Shown: one piece after another, positions 41,365-52,752 of the stretch
Position numbering within the stretch: position 1 is the stretch's first letter
Layout: every line of letters starts with the position of its first letter
DNA from: Mycoplasma_N cavipharyngis
GTDB taxonomy: Bacteria > Bacillota_I > Bacilli_A > Mycoplasmatales > Mycoplasmoidaceae
DNA: 64,000 nt
Assembly (NCBI RefSeq): GCF_042984175.1
Contig: NZ_CP155569.1
Coordinates: 1 to 64,000, forward strand
Reading direction: 5' to 3'
The notes under the pieces: generated by a model
What the model was told of the DNA's origin: nothing
What the model saw: only the letters and a program-made list of their open reading frames with translations
The model's database searches: none
Translations under genes and position numbers: made by a program

Positions 41365-44300
41365 TTAATGATAATAATTCAAATACAACCAGTTTAATAA
41401 ATCTGAAGGCAGAATTTGATCTAAAGACACTTTAGTACTTAGTAAATCAATCATCTGATTAGGTTTAACTTGTTTTTGTCTCACCACAATCTGCTCCTTC
41501 TTAAAACCTTCAAGCACAACTGAGCCAAAATTAGGATGATAATATTTACCATTAGATAACACAGGGTTTTCAACATCAAAAATGACTTTTTTAATCTTTT
41601 CAACCTCCACCCCCTGATTAACCATTAAATACGGCTGATTGAAAATTAGTTGCTGACTAGTATTACTATAATACACATCATTAAAATTAATTACTGGTTT
41701 AATGCCAAAAGAAGTTAACATCATTTCTAATTGTTCTCGTGCCTGTTCTAATTGACTTTTCTCACCATTTTCTAATTCTTGATCACTAACAACTAATCCT
41801 GAACTATCAATTAAACCTCACTGGCTTAGTTTTATCTTATTGGGCAATTGATTATCACTTAAATCAATCACTTGATTATTAGTTTTATTTCTCAACTGCT
41901 CAAAATAATTTTGAGCACTAATAGTATTTAATCCTTGAAGTTGCACCACACCAAAAACACTAAAAGTTAATGAATTAAGCTCATCTTGATTTAGTACAAC
42001 TTGTCGTGTTAGAGGATGAAAATTAGTTCAATTAGGCACTAATTGCAGTTTTAAGGCATTAGTAATACTAACTGTTCGTGTTGCAGTGACAAACTGAAAG
42101 TTTTTATTATTTTGATCAAACGATTGAATTGCATCTTTCACTCTAACTTTAATATTAACACTACCATTAACAAAATCAATGTTGTCAAAAGTAATTGATT
42201 CAAACTGGGTTTTAGGCACACTTTTAGTTGTTTTAGGACTTTGAGTAGTACTATCAAGATCACTGCTGAACAAGCCATTAGCAATACTATTGTTATAATA
42301 TTTGTCATTCACTAATTGGTATTTTAGCAAATTAATCGCATCTAAAGATGATTGATATTGTTCAGGACTCAACTTGTTTAATTCAATTTCATTTGACACA
42401 TACACCTTTTTAGCTTGATTTAATAAGCTTCTAAAACTACTAATAATACTAATGACATTTTGATTGTGTAAATTATTATTAATTACAGTTGTATCTTCTA
42501 AAGGAATAATATTTTTTTCTTTAGGTTCAAACCGATCAAAATAGTTTGATAAGAAAAAAGTAATTGGATCACTAAACCACTGATTAGCATTAGCAATTTC
42601 AGCACGATCATTACTATTAAAATAGTTGGTGACAAACAACGTGTTTGCAGGAATAGTAATTGACCCTGTTGCATCATTAATTATAATGTTACTAAAATTA
42701 AATAAATCAACTGTTGTATTATAAATCGGTTTTGCAGTTGAAGCAAACAAGACATGATTAAGAAAACCTGCTAAAGAACTAAAGTCATTATAATTAATGT
42801 TAGTAGTATTATTAGCTTGATTAAGTTTTAGTGCTCTTAATTGAGCTAATCATTCAGATGGTAGTAAGTGTTTTCATTGGGTGTTTAAAGCAGTGTTAAT
42901 AATGGTTGTACCATCCTTAAAGCCACTAGTAGCACTTACTTGATTAGTTTGTGCTGTGCCTGGACTCACATTTTGGTTGTTACTACTTCCAATGACTTGC
43001 AACTTCGTTTGACTTGGATTTAGTTCAACATTAATGTTAGGTAATTTAGTTAGTGGGGTGTTAGCATCAGAACTATTACCAGCAAAAAACTTACCAAAAT
43101 GATAACCACCCTTAATGCCTAAATTTTTAATTATTAGTAAGTTGGCATCTTGATTAACACTAATGGCTTGAGCTAAGTTAGTAGATGATAGAGGAGTGAA
43201 ACTATTATTAGCATCAATAATGCCAAAAACTAGTTGGGATTTTTGATCATCTAAAAAAGTAGTACTTAAAGTACTATTAGTACTAGATTGGTTATTATTA
43301 TTAAAATAACTAATTTTAATTAAACTTAATAATAAGTTGTTGACAGAGTTGGTTGAACTAGCATTGCTCTGAACTTGTCTTCGTGTTCTTCTAGGAGCAG
43401 TTGCTTGATTTTTTAAGCTTTCTTTTAATTGTGCTACAAACTGACTTGGATCAGTTGGAATGGTCCCATTAGATCCATCTGGCTTTATAAAAGCAATATT
43501 AGAGCGTTGATCATTTGTTTGAATTCACTCAAAAACTGAAGCAGTAGTATTAAAATGATCAATTGAACTACTAACACTTTTTAGTAATGTTTCAAATTGA
43601 TCATCATTTTTTTGGTACCATCCCACACTAAAACTTAGCTTACCTGAAAAAGCATCAACAGTTAAATTAGTAATTTTCAAACTAGTATTTTTAGGTAATC
43701 AGTTAGATTGAACCAACTGATCACTATCTTGATTTTCTCCTCATGCTTGACTCATAGCTCCACCTTGCTGCTGCTTAATCATCCCTGTGCTCTGATCAAC
43801 CACCCCTTGTTTTAGTAAAACAAGTGGGTGCAACTTCTTAATATCAAGCTGATAATCATAAGCTGATAAGGATTTGTTAGCCTGATCAGGTTTAATCTCA
43901 TAATCAAACACATTAAAGGTGTTAATGCTAATGTTTTGATTGATATTAATAAAACCATTGGTTGAACTACCACTAATTTGGATGCTAAAGCTTAGTTTAC
44001 CTTTTAGATGATCAATAATGATGTTTGATACATACTGGTTCTTATCTTTTAAATAGTCTAATAAGAAGACTTGGTTAGAAGCAACTAAGGGATCAGCTGA
44101 GTCTGGAATAACTGAAGAGGTGGTGAGAGAATTGGAAGCAGTATTGTTGCTTGTGGGTTGACCACCATTACTTCCCACAATTGCTTGTTTTTTACTCTCA
44201 TCAACCTCCAAGCCAACAAAACTAATGCCAAAATGAGTATAAATCCATTGTCTTGCTGCACTTTCATCTTCAGGAACAAACTGGTTAGGATAATTATTCT

Positions 44301-46800
44301 GATCAGAATTAAAATCAGTCACAATCTTCCTTTGGGTAGAAGAAGATTGTTGACCGGTTTGCCCCTGCTGCTTACCCCCAGCCACAAACTCCACTTTCTG
44401 CTGCTTAAACCCACTTAAGATAATATCAACAAGCTTTACCTTCTGATTAAACTGGTCTTTAACATCAAAAGATAAGGTGACTGATTGAGCATTTTCATCT
44501 ACTGATTTAACATTAATGACATTAACTTGTTGACTAATAAAATTTTTAACATAAGCTGAAGTGTCTGCTCACTCACTTAAATGGTCTTTAAGTACTTGAG
44601 AAGTAATCGTACTTGCAAAATAGTTTTTGAGATTAGTTGTTGTCTTAACATCAAAAGTTCTGGTGGTGGAAGAAGAAGAACTTCCACCATTCTTAGGATC
44701 CAATCTATACTCAATATTTTGAACTAAATTAAAATCATAACTATAGTTTCAGTTTTGTAAGGGCGCACGAATCACTAGTTTAATTTTGTTGTAGTAGAAG
44801 GAAGGGGTATTAGCATCAGTGCTAGTTTTATACTTCAACAAATTCTTATCAACCCCTAATGGGTGGATCGAAGATAGTGTTGTTGTCATACTTGAACCAT
44901 TGGCAACTGTTCAATTGCCTGCCATTTTCCTGCCATTATAATAGGGCAGTTGGCCAATTAGTTGAACTAGGGGTTGTGTGCCATTGTTGATTTTGGAAGC
45001 AGCAGAACCCCCTTGAGCCCCATTATTAGTAGAGGTAGGCACCCCATTATTATCACCTGGTGAATAACTCATTATCATGCTATCCCCATTCTCTTTAAAA
45101 CTCAAATCATATTCAAGCCCATTAGCATTCGCATAAAAACTCGTTCAGTCAACGTTGGTTCATTCATTTGGAGTTATTTCTTTCCCATCTCCATACAACT
45201 TAAATTCTAGTTTTTGTGGATGAGTTCTACCACTTAGTCTACCATTATTAGACCCTCATGAGTTTTGGTTGTTACCATTTTGCGGTAGTGTTCGTGTGAG
45301 TAAATAAGGAATAAAGGAGTTGAATGATTGATAGGCATCAGAATTAGTGAAGTTGGAAGTGCCAACTTGTTTGTATTTGTCTGAACCTGTGGAGGAAGAT
45401 TGATTCGACCCACCCCCATTTCCTGTGGAGGGGTCTACGCCCCCTACCATGCCACCCCCACTGTTTCCCCCAAACCCTGGCAGAATTAATTTGTCAGACC
45501 CCTGCTCATCCACATGAAAATCAAACGCATAAGTACTAGTTTGTCCTTTAGATAACACTTCATTATCACTTAGTTGATTAAACCAGTGAGCATAAATCCA
45601 GCGATCAAGTGCAGCTGTGGCTCATAACTTGTATGAGTTATAGGCAGGAGTATTTGTTCCATCCAGTGTCAAATTGTTAATCCCTGCAGACATATCAATC
45701 CCATCAGAAACATCAGCCACTTGATAAGCAAAATCACGGTTAATCCCGCCTAAATAAGTGTGGCTGAAAAAGGGTGTTTTATCTCCATTATTAACCAATC
45801 CCGCTAAATTCGCTCCAACTCAAATTCGGCGAAAATAAGGGTTGAAGTCAGTGGAAGAAGATCCAATTTGGTTGTTTCATGGAGCAATGGGTTTAGCCAT
45901 CACATTTGTTGGGTTGTTTTTGATCATAATTTGCTTGGAGGGGGTCCCTGTGGGTTGTGGCATACCACCCCCACTGTTTGGACCTCCGGTGGTAGACCCC
46001 CCACCAGAAAACCCATAAGTAATCTGTCCTTCTGGACCTTCCCGATCAGCTTCCTTGACCGTCAACTTCGGTCATAAATACCAGCTATCAGTTGGCTTTT
46101 GCTGTGGTCAAAAATCAAGCAACTGGTTGTTAGCAAAACTAATTTTAGGTAATGTTTGATTGACATCTGCTAGACCAATTCGTTGGATTTTGTCGTTGGC
46201 TAATCCATCACTGCTAAGACCAAACATCATGTTGCCCATTCCTGGCTTCTCATTCACCATCCCCGTACTATAATACTTATTCCAATTCTCTGGATTAGGT
46301 CCAGGTCCGTGCAAGGTTTCATAAAACCCTTGTTGATCTCCTGCCACCTTCATTAATGATTGATGATAAAACCAGAACTGCAAGTAAGGTAGTGGTTTAA
46401 TCCCTAATGGAGGAACATATTTAAGCCTATTACTACTAAAATTGATATTAGTAAATAAGTTGGGAGAAACGGGGATTACTTCAATTTGATTATGACTAAA
46501 GTCAATATTATTAATGTCTTTAGTGATCATTAAGCGAACTGAACCAAAGTTGAGGCCTTTGGAACGGTTAGCATTATTACTTCCTTGGATTAATCCATTT
46601 TGGTCAGTAGTAATGCCACTTGATGAGTCATACATCATGGGAGAAGAACTGTTGTTGGCATTCATAGTTGTGCTTGGACCCACCTGATTAACATACACTC
46701 CTCCTTCCTTATTATTAAAATAAAAGTTGTCAGATGAGATGGCAGCAAGGAAGGAGGAGTAGTCTGTGATGGTTTTGTTAGCGATTTGATTTATCAACAA
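41365..46800 (-). CDS. Giant leucine-rich-repeat surface protein, N-terminus missing
   Basis: A single frame (TGA as Trp) runs from TTG 46800 to TAA 41365, about 1811 residues. No signal peptide is present; TAA at 46822 blocks extension, so the 5' end appears lost. Near residues 90-140 there are leucine-rich-repeat units (INNIDFSHNQIEVIP, INFSSNRLKYVP), then a Gly/Ser/Pro-rich region, then W-I-Y-A-H/T-H-x-F modules, and several beta modules of the type V-x-x-x-x-G-K/S-L/V-x-F/I-S-x. The 5' 2.6 kb is far richer in G and C than the surroundings, with C and G runs. No transmembrane helix is obvious at the C-terminus. Possibly a recombined or silent copy of a surface antigen. Not P1/MgpB as far as I can tell. 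Confidence 0.6.
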
Positions 46801-47431
46801 ATTAGTGGTAATGATAATAACTTAATTAGTTCAAAAAACTATTTAATTGATCCACTTAAAACTAATCAACCTGATCCAATTAAACTAAAAAAATCAACTA
46901 ATTAATTATATTGCTAATAAATCAAATGATTTTAATATTAATAATTATCAAATTCAAGCAAATGAATAAACTTGAAAATAATTAACTACTTTTAGTGAAA
47001 AAAGAAGAGCAAACAAAACCACAATTTTAATTGACTTTGGATAAAATCAGTATTATTAAAAACTAAAATTAATTTCAAATTCTTATAATAAAAAGAAAAA
47101 ATAAATAATTAAAGAAAATCTTATGAATCATAAAAACAAAATTGGAGCAAAAACAACAAACAATTTAAATCATAATACTAGTGTTAAAAAGTAGAAAACG
47201 ATTTTAAATCTTTAAATAATCTCAATTAACAATCTAAAAAAGTTAATAAATTGTTTAAAGAACTACAACATTTAAAAAGTGTTCATGAGGATTTATTAAC
47301 TAAACAGAAACAAGCAGAACTTGATTTAGAGCAAAAAGTTCAAGAATATCAAGAAGCAAAACGAATTTTCAATAGTAATAAAATCAAAAAAATTTAATAA
47401 AATAAATCTAATTAAAAAGGAGTAAATAAAA
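46801..47431. other. Degenerate region with gene fragments
   Basis: No intact gene. On the + strand, 46801-46905 reads in frame as a hydrophilic C-terminal tail (ISGNDNNLISSKNYLIDP and on, ending at TAA), the remnant of an unknown gene overlapping the 5' edge of the surface gene. A further out-of-frame fragment follows at 46907-46972. 47123-47397 holds a small decayed coiled-coil gene, listed separately. The composition is plain A/T-rich, in contrast to the adjacent GC-rich surface gene, so the junction near 46800 looks like a recombination point. Confidence 0.5.
47123..47397 (+). pseudogene. Decayed small coiled-coil gene
   Basis: ATG 47123 opens 23 codons ending in TAG at 47192 (MNHKNKIGAKTTNNLNHNTS). 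In a different frame, about 47232-47397 encodes a strongly helical, charged stretch (ELQHLKSVHEDLLTKQKQAE then DLEQKVQEYQEAKRIFN) ending at TAA 47397. The two parts look like one gene broken by a stop and a frameshift. Its last about 30 bases contain the sequence that is repeated upstream of the second paralogue at 48478. Confidence 0.4.
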
Positions 47432-48331
47432 ATGAATATTGAAAAAATGAAGTCAATTGTACCTCAAAATAAAACTGACATTATTTTTAATGAATTGGGT
47501 CAAAAATTAGAACATCATCCAATTATTATTTTTTATTTTGAACGTAAAGATGAATATTGTTATTTAAAAATTCGTAGCGCTAAACACGATGATGGAAAAT
47601 TTAAAAAACCTAATTTTAATGATGTTTTTCTTCCTGCAAATCCTAATGCTAAAGGCATATTAAAAAAGGATTGTTATGTTGATCCTACTAAAATTTATTA
47701 CATTAAAAGGCGTGAATTTAGAGAATATGTTAAAGAAGATGATGTTTATATCATTGACCAAATTGATCCAATTAAAGGATTAGATATTTATTCTGAAGTA
47801 TTACATAACTTAGATCAAGAATCGCCCTTTTGTTCAATAATGAAAGTTAGTTATGATCAAAATTTAAAAAAATTTATTAGTAAAACCGAGTATGCTCATG
47901 AAGAATTATTAAATCATGAATGAAGATTATTACAAAAAGAAATAAAGGAAGAATCTTCAGAAATTAAGGAGAAGTGAAGGAATCAATTTGAAAATTTAAA
48001 AAAAACCGTTCATAAAAACGCTCCTAACTTTTTTTGTCCTGAATGAACTAACAAACAACTTTGCGAAGATATTGCTTGTTGTATTTCTGAAGAAATTCAT
48101 TATTATTGAGATGACTTTTTTTTATTATACGAGCCCTTAGATGCAGTTTATGAAATATATGCAATTTATGAAAAGTTGCGTGATCAAAAAATTAAAGTTC
48201 GTCAATCAGCCCTTGATTCTAATCGACCATATACAATTGAAAATATTATCGAGTTTGAGAACTTTTTAGAAGAAAACAATTACATTCAATATCATACTTA
48301 TCAAGAAATAAAAAAAAGAAGAAAAGAATAG
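47432..48331 (+). CDS. Unknown accessory protein, paralogue A (299 aa), shortened by a stop
   Basis: ATG 47432 follows AAGGAG. The frame runs to TAG 48331. The first about 155 residues match paralogue B: FNELGQKLEHHPIIIFYFER, DEYCYLKIRSA, LDQESPFCSIMKVSYDQN. The pattern H-H-P-I-I-x-x-Y/F with Y-Y-L-K-I-R-S-A recalls proteins carried on mycoplasma integrative elements and small toxin-like folds, but I cannot name it. After TAG the same frame continues 13 codons to TAA 48373, ending KFNSYER exactly like paralogue B, so the TAG is a late nonsense mutation. The C-terminal half is helical and charged. A terminator follows at 48405. Confidence 0.65.
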
Positions 48332-48350
48332 CAAGCAGAAAAAACCAAAA

Positions 48351-48399
48351 AATTCAATTCATACGAACGATAAGAAGTAATATTTAATAATAGTAATTA
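48351..48399 (+). repeat. 49-bp direct repeat, copy 1
   Basis: Identical to 49650-49698 except for one base (G against A). It covers the 3' end of the coding region (NSYER and stop) and the following untranslated bases of each paralogue. It marks the limit of the tandem duplication. Confidence 0.9.
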
Positions 48400-48404
48400 A
48401 AAAT

Positions 48405-48434
48405 AATCAGCATTAATTGTGCTGATTTTTTTAT
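48405..48434 (+). terminator. Terminator after paralogue A
   Basis: AATCAGCA (48405-48412) pairs with TGCTGATT (48420-48427), followed by a T run. No equivalent hairpin follows paralogue B. Confidence 0.85.
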
Positions 48435-48529
48435 CAAACAAACCTTATTTAAAAGATATTAATTAAGTATTGAAACAAATTTTCAATAGTGGTAAAATCA
48501 ATAAAATTAAATGAAAGGAACTAATAATT

Positions 48530-49672
48530 ATGAATCCAGATTTAAAATTAAAAGCGGTATTTCCTAAAAAAAGAACAGTAATAACTTTTAATGAATTAGG
48601 CAAGGGCTTAGGTCATCATCCAATTATTGTTTATTATTCTGAAGCTGAAGATGAATATTATTATTTAAAAATTCGTAGTGCTAGAGATAATGATGGAAAT
48701 TTAAAAAAAATTAAAAATAAAGAAATTTTTGTTCCTAAAAATTCTAATGATAAACAATTATTATACAATGATTCTTATATTGATACAACTAAAATCTTTC
48801 GCATTAAAAAACCTGAACTTATTAGTATTATTGATTCTAAAAAAATCTATCATATAGAAAGAATTGATCCAGTATATGCAATATTAATTTATGAAACTTT
48901 AGGGAGAAACTTAGATCAAGAACCGCCCTTTTGCTCATTAATGAAAGTGAGTTTTGATCAAAATATTAAAGAATTTACTAGTGAAACTGAATATACTCAT
49001 AGAAAATTAATTGATTCTGAATATAATGAATTAATTTCAGAAGACAAAATAAAGTATGATAAAACTTATCAATTTTTAATCAAAAATCGTTGTAAAACTA
49101 CACTTGAAGTTTCAGAAATTTTAAATAATCTTGAGGGCAGTTTATATCATGATCGTCGTGATTATCGCTATCAAAATAGCTATCATCTTAATAGAAATAA
49201 AGAGTTTTCTAATGAGATTGAAAAATTATTTGTCCATAATTGAGATCATTTTAGAAACAAAAATTTATCTAATTTAGAAATAGAATCAGAATTAAAAATA
49301 TTTAGTGATGATTTAAAATATTTATTAGAAAACAAATATGTACCACCAAAATCTATTTCATATGAAGAATTTCAAACAAGAGAAATGTTAATAAATCAAT
49401 GATTAAAAAATCTAGATCCAACAAGATTAATTTTAACTCCAGCAGAATTAACGGTTTTAAAAAAGAATCCTAATTATGATTTAATTTATAAAGAATATGA
49501 ACCAAAAACAAATGAAATATTATTTGAATACTTACAAGAACAAGGGATTCAAATTGATATTGATGAAGATTTAAGACTAAGATATTTTATAGAACATAAA
49601 ATATTACGTGAATACATTAAAAAAGTGAATTTAGAATATTTAAAAAATAAATTCAATTCATACGAACGATAA
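48530..49672 (+). CDS. Unknown accessory protein, paralogue B (380 aa)
   Basis: ATG 48530 follows AAAGGAA. The N-terminal about 160 residues are homologous to paralogue A (FNELGKGLGHHPIIVYYSEA, YYYLKIRSARDNDG, LDQEPPFCSLMKVSFDQN). The C-terminal about 210 residues are helical, charged and unlike those of paralogue A except for the shared KFNSYER end. This arrangement, a conserved N-terminal domain with variable C-terminal part, is usual for toxins, effectors or specificity proteins. It has its own upstream repeat with a TAAAAT -10-like element (48478-48500), matched by 47364-47386 before paralogue A. Confidence 0.7.
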
Positions 49673-49698
49673 GAAGTAATATTTAATAATAATAATTA
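49650..49698 (+). repeat. 49-bp direct repeat, copy 2
   Basis: Second copy of the repeat at 48351-48399, covering the end of paralogue B and its 3' flank. It meets the 3' end of the SIR2 pseudogene at 49696. Confidence 0.9.
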
Positions 49699-50295
49699 AG
49701 TATTTGAAGCAATAATTTGATCTAAAAATAATTTCCATGAAACTGATCCATGTAATTTAAAAAGATTTATTGTTGATATTTCTCTTCTATAATTATCGTT
49801 ATAACTACTATGTGTAACATTTAAAATAATAGTTTTTATTGCTAATATATTTTTTAAAAAAATCCTCTAGAATCATAATTAAAATATATTAATGGATGAT
49901 CAAATAAAAAATCATCAAAAACTCTTTCAAATAGCAAATCATAATTAATTGTAAATACATTAATTCTTTTAAGTGTCTCATTACTTTCACTTTGCAAATA
50001 ATCATAAAAGCATTTAATTAGTCTTAGATAATTTTTATATACTTCACGATTAGAAGAAGGGTTATCAAAATCATTTTCAAATATCGTTATTGGTTTAATC
50101 CACTTTAAGAAATAATAGACATACATCAATGCCTTTGCTTCTTTTGAAATTTTATTCTTAATAACAACATTTTTAAATGTAGGATAGTTTTCTCCAAGAC
50201 TTAAACTGGGATAAATTGGCACACTTGCTTCTGCACCTATAAGAAAAATTTATATTTTTTCCTCTAATTAATTTATCTAATTCATCACACTTCAT
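49696..50295 (-). pseudogene. SIR2-domain defence-type gene, frameshifted
   Basis: Read from ATG 50295, the start MKCDELDKLIRGKNINF must shift frame to continue as FLIGAEASVPIYPSLSLGE, the NAD-binding G-A-x-x-S loop of SIR2-like proteins. The middle frame (ORF to 49854) includes RINVFTINYDLLFE, the T-x-N-Y-D motif. After another frameshift, REISTINLFKLHGSVSW carries the catalytic-region LHG and then stops at 49696. The three parts in order match stand-alone SIR2-family proteins, which act as NAD+ hydrolases in phage defence. The copy is shortened after LHG-S-W, so it is broken beyond the frameshifts. Confidence in the family is good. Confidence 0.8.
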
Positions 50296-50982
50296 TTACT
50301 TATCTTTTTATCCCTTTATCAATACTTTCATAAACATTTTTAATAAATAGATAAAAAACTGGAATTGTATACTGAATTTGTTTTTTTAATGTAATTGTTA
50401 TTAGCAAAAAATGTTTTTCACATATTTTGCTTCATATAGTTTTAAAATAAATCTATATTATGAAAACTAATTTTGTCTAAAATGTAAGTTATTTTCACAT
50501 TTTCACTCTAACTATTTTCTTAGTTTTTTGCATTATTGAATGAAATAAGTAATCAGTTCAACATTAACAGCACTATCAAATTATTTGTTGATAGTTTTTC
50601 TACATATTATCTTTTAATTTTTTTATTAAGATATTTATTTTCGATATTTTTCTATTACTTATTTTTTAAGTATATCTTTTTAATAAATTATTTTCATTTG
50701 AATCAAATTAATCAATTTAATCAATAGAAAATTTTCACGTAAATCATAAATTCTTTAATAAATTTATAAATTCCTATTTTGATTGTTTGGTTTGTTAAAG
50801 AGTAATTAATATTGCGCTATCTATAAAGGATTTATATAATTGTGCAATAGATTTTTCTTTTATCTCAAAAAACAAAAAGGATAAATTTTCTCTCTAAATT
50901 TTTAGAGTAAAAATCTATCCTTCTTAGTAAGTAAATTTGTTAAATTTTTGAAAAAAACAGATTGTGAAAATCTGTCATTTAT
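50296..50982. other. A/T-rich spacer without recognisable genes
   Basis: Very A/T-rich sequence between the SIR2 and GmrSD-like pseudogenes. A hydrophobic 63-codon frame at 50536-50727 has no Shine-Dalgarno and looks like low-complexity A/T sequence, so I do not call it. The only clear signal is the hairpin at 50868-50922. Confidence 0.6.
50868..50922 (-). terminator. Terminator after the GmrSD-like gene
   Basis: On the minus strand AAGGATAGATTTT pairs with its near-perfect complement at 50877-50889, enclosing a second perfect stem CTCTAAA/TTTAGAG (50892-50907). A T-rich run follows toward 50868. It lies about 60 bases past the stop at 50983. Confidence 0.65.
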
Positions 50983-52752
50983 TTATTCAACTATACTTTT
51001 TATATGTTTTTTGATATTTGCTTTTCTATCAATAATAAATTCTTTGAAATCTTTTATTTCTAAACTAATTCCATTAGATAAAAATAAATCTTTATTTGTT
51101 TTATTTTCTTCTAAAACTCAATCTTTTAGAAATTTTTTATTCTTTGATTCATTTTTTTTGCCAATTAGTAGTTGTAGATTAGCAACACTATTCCAATTTT
51201 CAGATTTTTTTGCAAATTCTTGAATTTCACTTGGAATATATTTATTAAATTTTTCTTCATCAGTAAATATAGTTGCTGGATGAAGATGATCTTGATGGAA
51301 AGTTTGATTTGAAAAATCTAAATTTGAATACAATAAATGCAATACATAATCTGCATTATCAGAATCTTTTTCTGACTCTATTAAACCATCAATAAATTCA
51401 TCATCAAAACTATAATTTCGTGCAGGATCATTTTTGAATGCATCTATTAATTCTTTATAAGGAAATATTTCTCCTAAATTTTTTGATAAAACAGTTCTCA
51501 TTTTTTTAAAATAGAGTCTAACTGTCCACCAAATACAGATTTAATAAATGAAAGGATTAATCATTTAGTAATCTTTTCTTTATTTTCCCTATTTTTGTAT
51601 GTTGGATTAATTATATTTTCTTCTAAATTATTATGATAAATATAGTAGATTATAGGTATTGCTGCATTTTTTGCTCTAAAAGTTTTATCATTAAATCCTA
51701 AGGACTCAAATAGAGTAAATGCAGATATTATACTTTTTCGTATTTTAATTCAATTTTTTTCAAATTTATTAACATTTTCATGGGTAAAATTTTTTAATCG
51801 AAATTTAACATCATCAATAAATAATACTAAAAACGTTCTTAGTACAAAATCTTTATTAATGATAAAACCTGGATGACCAATATCATATACTTCATCAACT
51901 AGTTTTTTAATTTCTTCACGCGCATCAATATTCTTTCAATTTGCTGATGCAATTGACATAAGCAAATCAGAAAAAGAGAGTGGAGTTCCACCACTATTTG
52001 TACGAATAAATATTTCAAGAATTTTATCTGAATCTTTTTCGTCTTGTGGATCATCTTGTAAATAATAGTTCAAGAGTTTTTCAATATGTATTACTGAAAA
52101 TAATTTTGTTAATGTATCACATGCATATGCGTTCTTTACAAGATTGTTATCAACTATATATTTATTTACTTTTTGTAATGAATTTAAATCTAATATATCT
52201 CCAACTTCAAACCATATATATTTTAATGGATCTTTATATTTATCTAAATTTAAATCTGATTTCGAAAAGAAATCTAAAATCAAACTCTTTCTGATTATCA
52301 TGTTCTAGATTTATTGGTGAAACCAAATTTAAGTATAGTTTCTTGTTGGAAGATTTTCTTCATTGTTTTTAAGCCATTTTTTTGGCGTTTTATACGCATA
52401 ACTTCCTTTAAGTCCAATATACAAACTTGTCAATCTTTGTTGTCCATCAATAACAGCTTCAAAATCAGGAACAGCTTTTGTATCAATATCTTTATTAGTT
52501 GTAGCAAAAAATTCTCTGAACTATCTTATAAATTCATAAAATTTATATCCCGTTTTAATTTTGTCGTTGTTAATTTTCCAAAACATAAAAGAATTTATAG
52601 GATAACCGCGCATTATACTATCAAATAACATTTCAATTTGTTCGCTTTTCCAAATGAAATTTCTTTGAATATCTGTTAGTAAAAGTTTTCTGTCGAAAAT
52701 TTTATCTATAGCATCTTTATATAGTGATTGGAGTTTGAAACCCAGCACTCAT
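50983..52752 (-). pseudogene. DUF262/DUF1524 (GmrSD-like) restriction gene, multiply disrupted
   Basis: The start MSAGFQTPITI at ATG 52752 must shift to continue as KDAIDKIFDRKLLLTDIQR, the classical DUF262 N-terminus. The frame then gives WKSEQIEMLFDSIMRGYP and, past an in-frame TAG at 52521, FEAVIDGQQRLTSLYIGL with the DUF262 D-G-Q-Q-R motif. Frameshifts near 52340 and 52265 lead to IFIRTNSGGTPLSFSDLL. A last one at the A7 run 51501-51507 leads to the DUF1524 nuclease part, HQDHLHPATIF and NLQLLIGKKNESKNK, ending at 50983. Such proteins restrict modified or foreign DNA. Four frameshifts and one stop make it clearly dead. Confidence 0.88.

Noticed and set aside
44158..44418. Opposite-strand frames over the GC-rich surface gene, also at 45868-46077
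   Set aside because: They are shadows of the coding strand; they lack start signals and the opposite frame has domain-like repeats.
41365..46800. P1/MgpB/GapA-type cytadhesin
   Set aside because: Size and composition invite it, but the leucine-rich repeats, lack of a recognisable P1 core and absence of a C-terminal membrane helix with Pro-rich tail argue against it.
47432..49698. CRISPR array or transposon ends at the repeats
   Set aside because: Only two copies of the 49-bp unit exist, 1.3 kb apart, overlapping gene ends; no inverted termini, transposase or regularly spaced repeats were seen anywhere in the window.
50536..50727. Hydrophobic 63-residue frame on the + strand
   Set aside because: No ribosome-binding site, extreme A/T content and Phe/Tyr/Ile/Leu low complexity; such frames arise by chance in this spacer.
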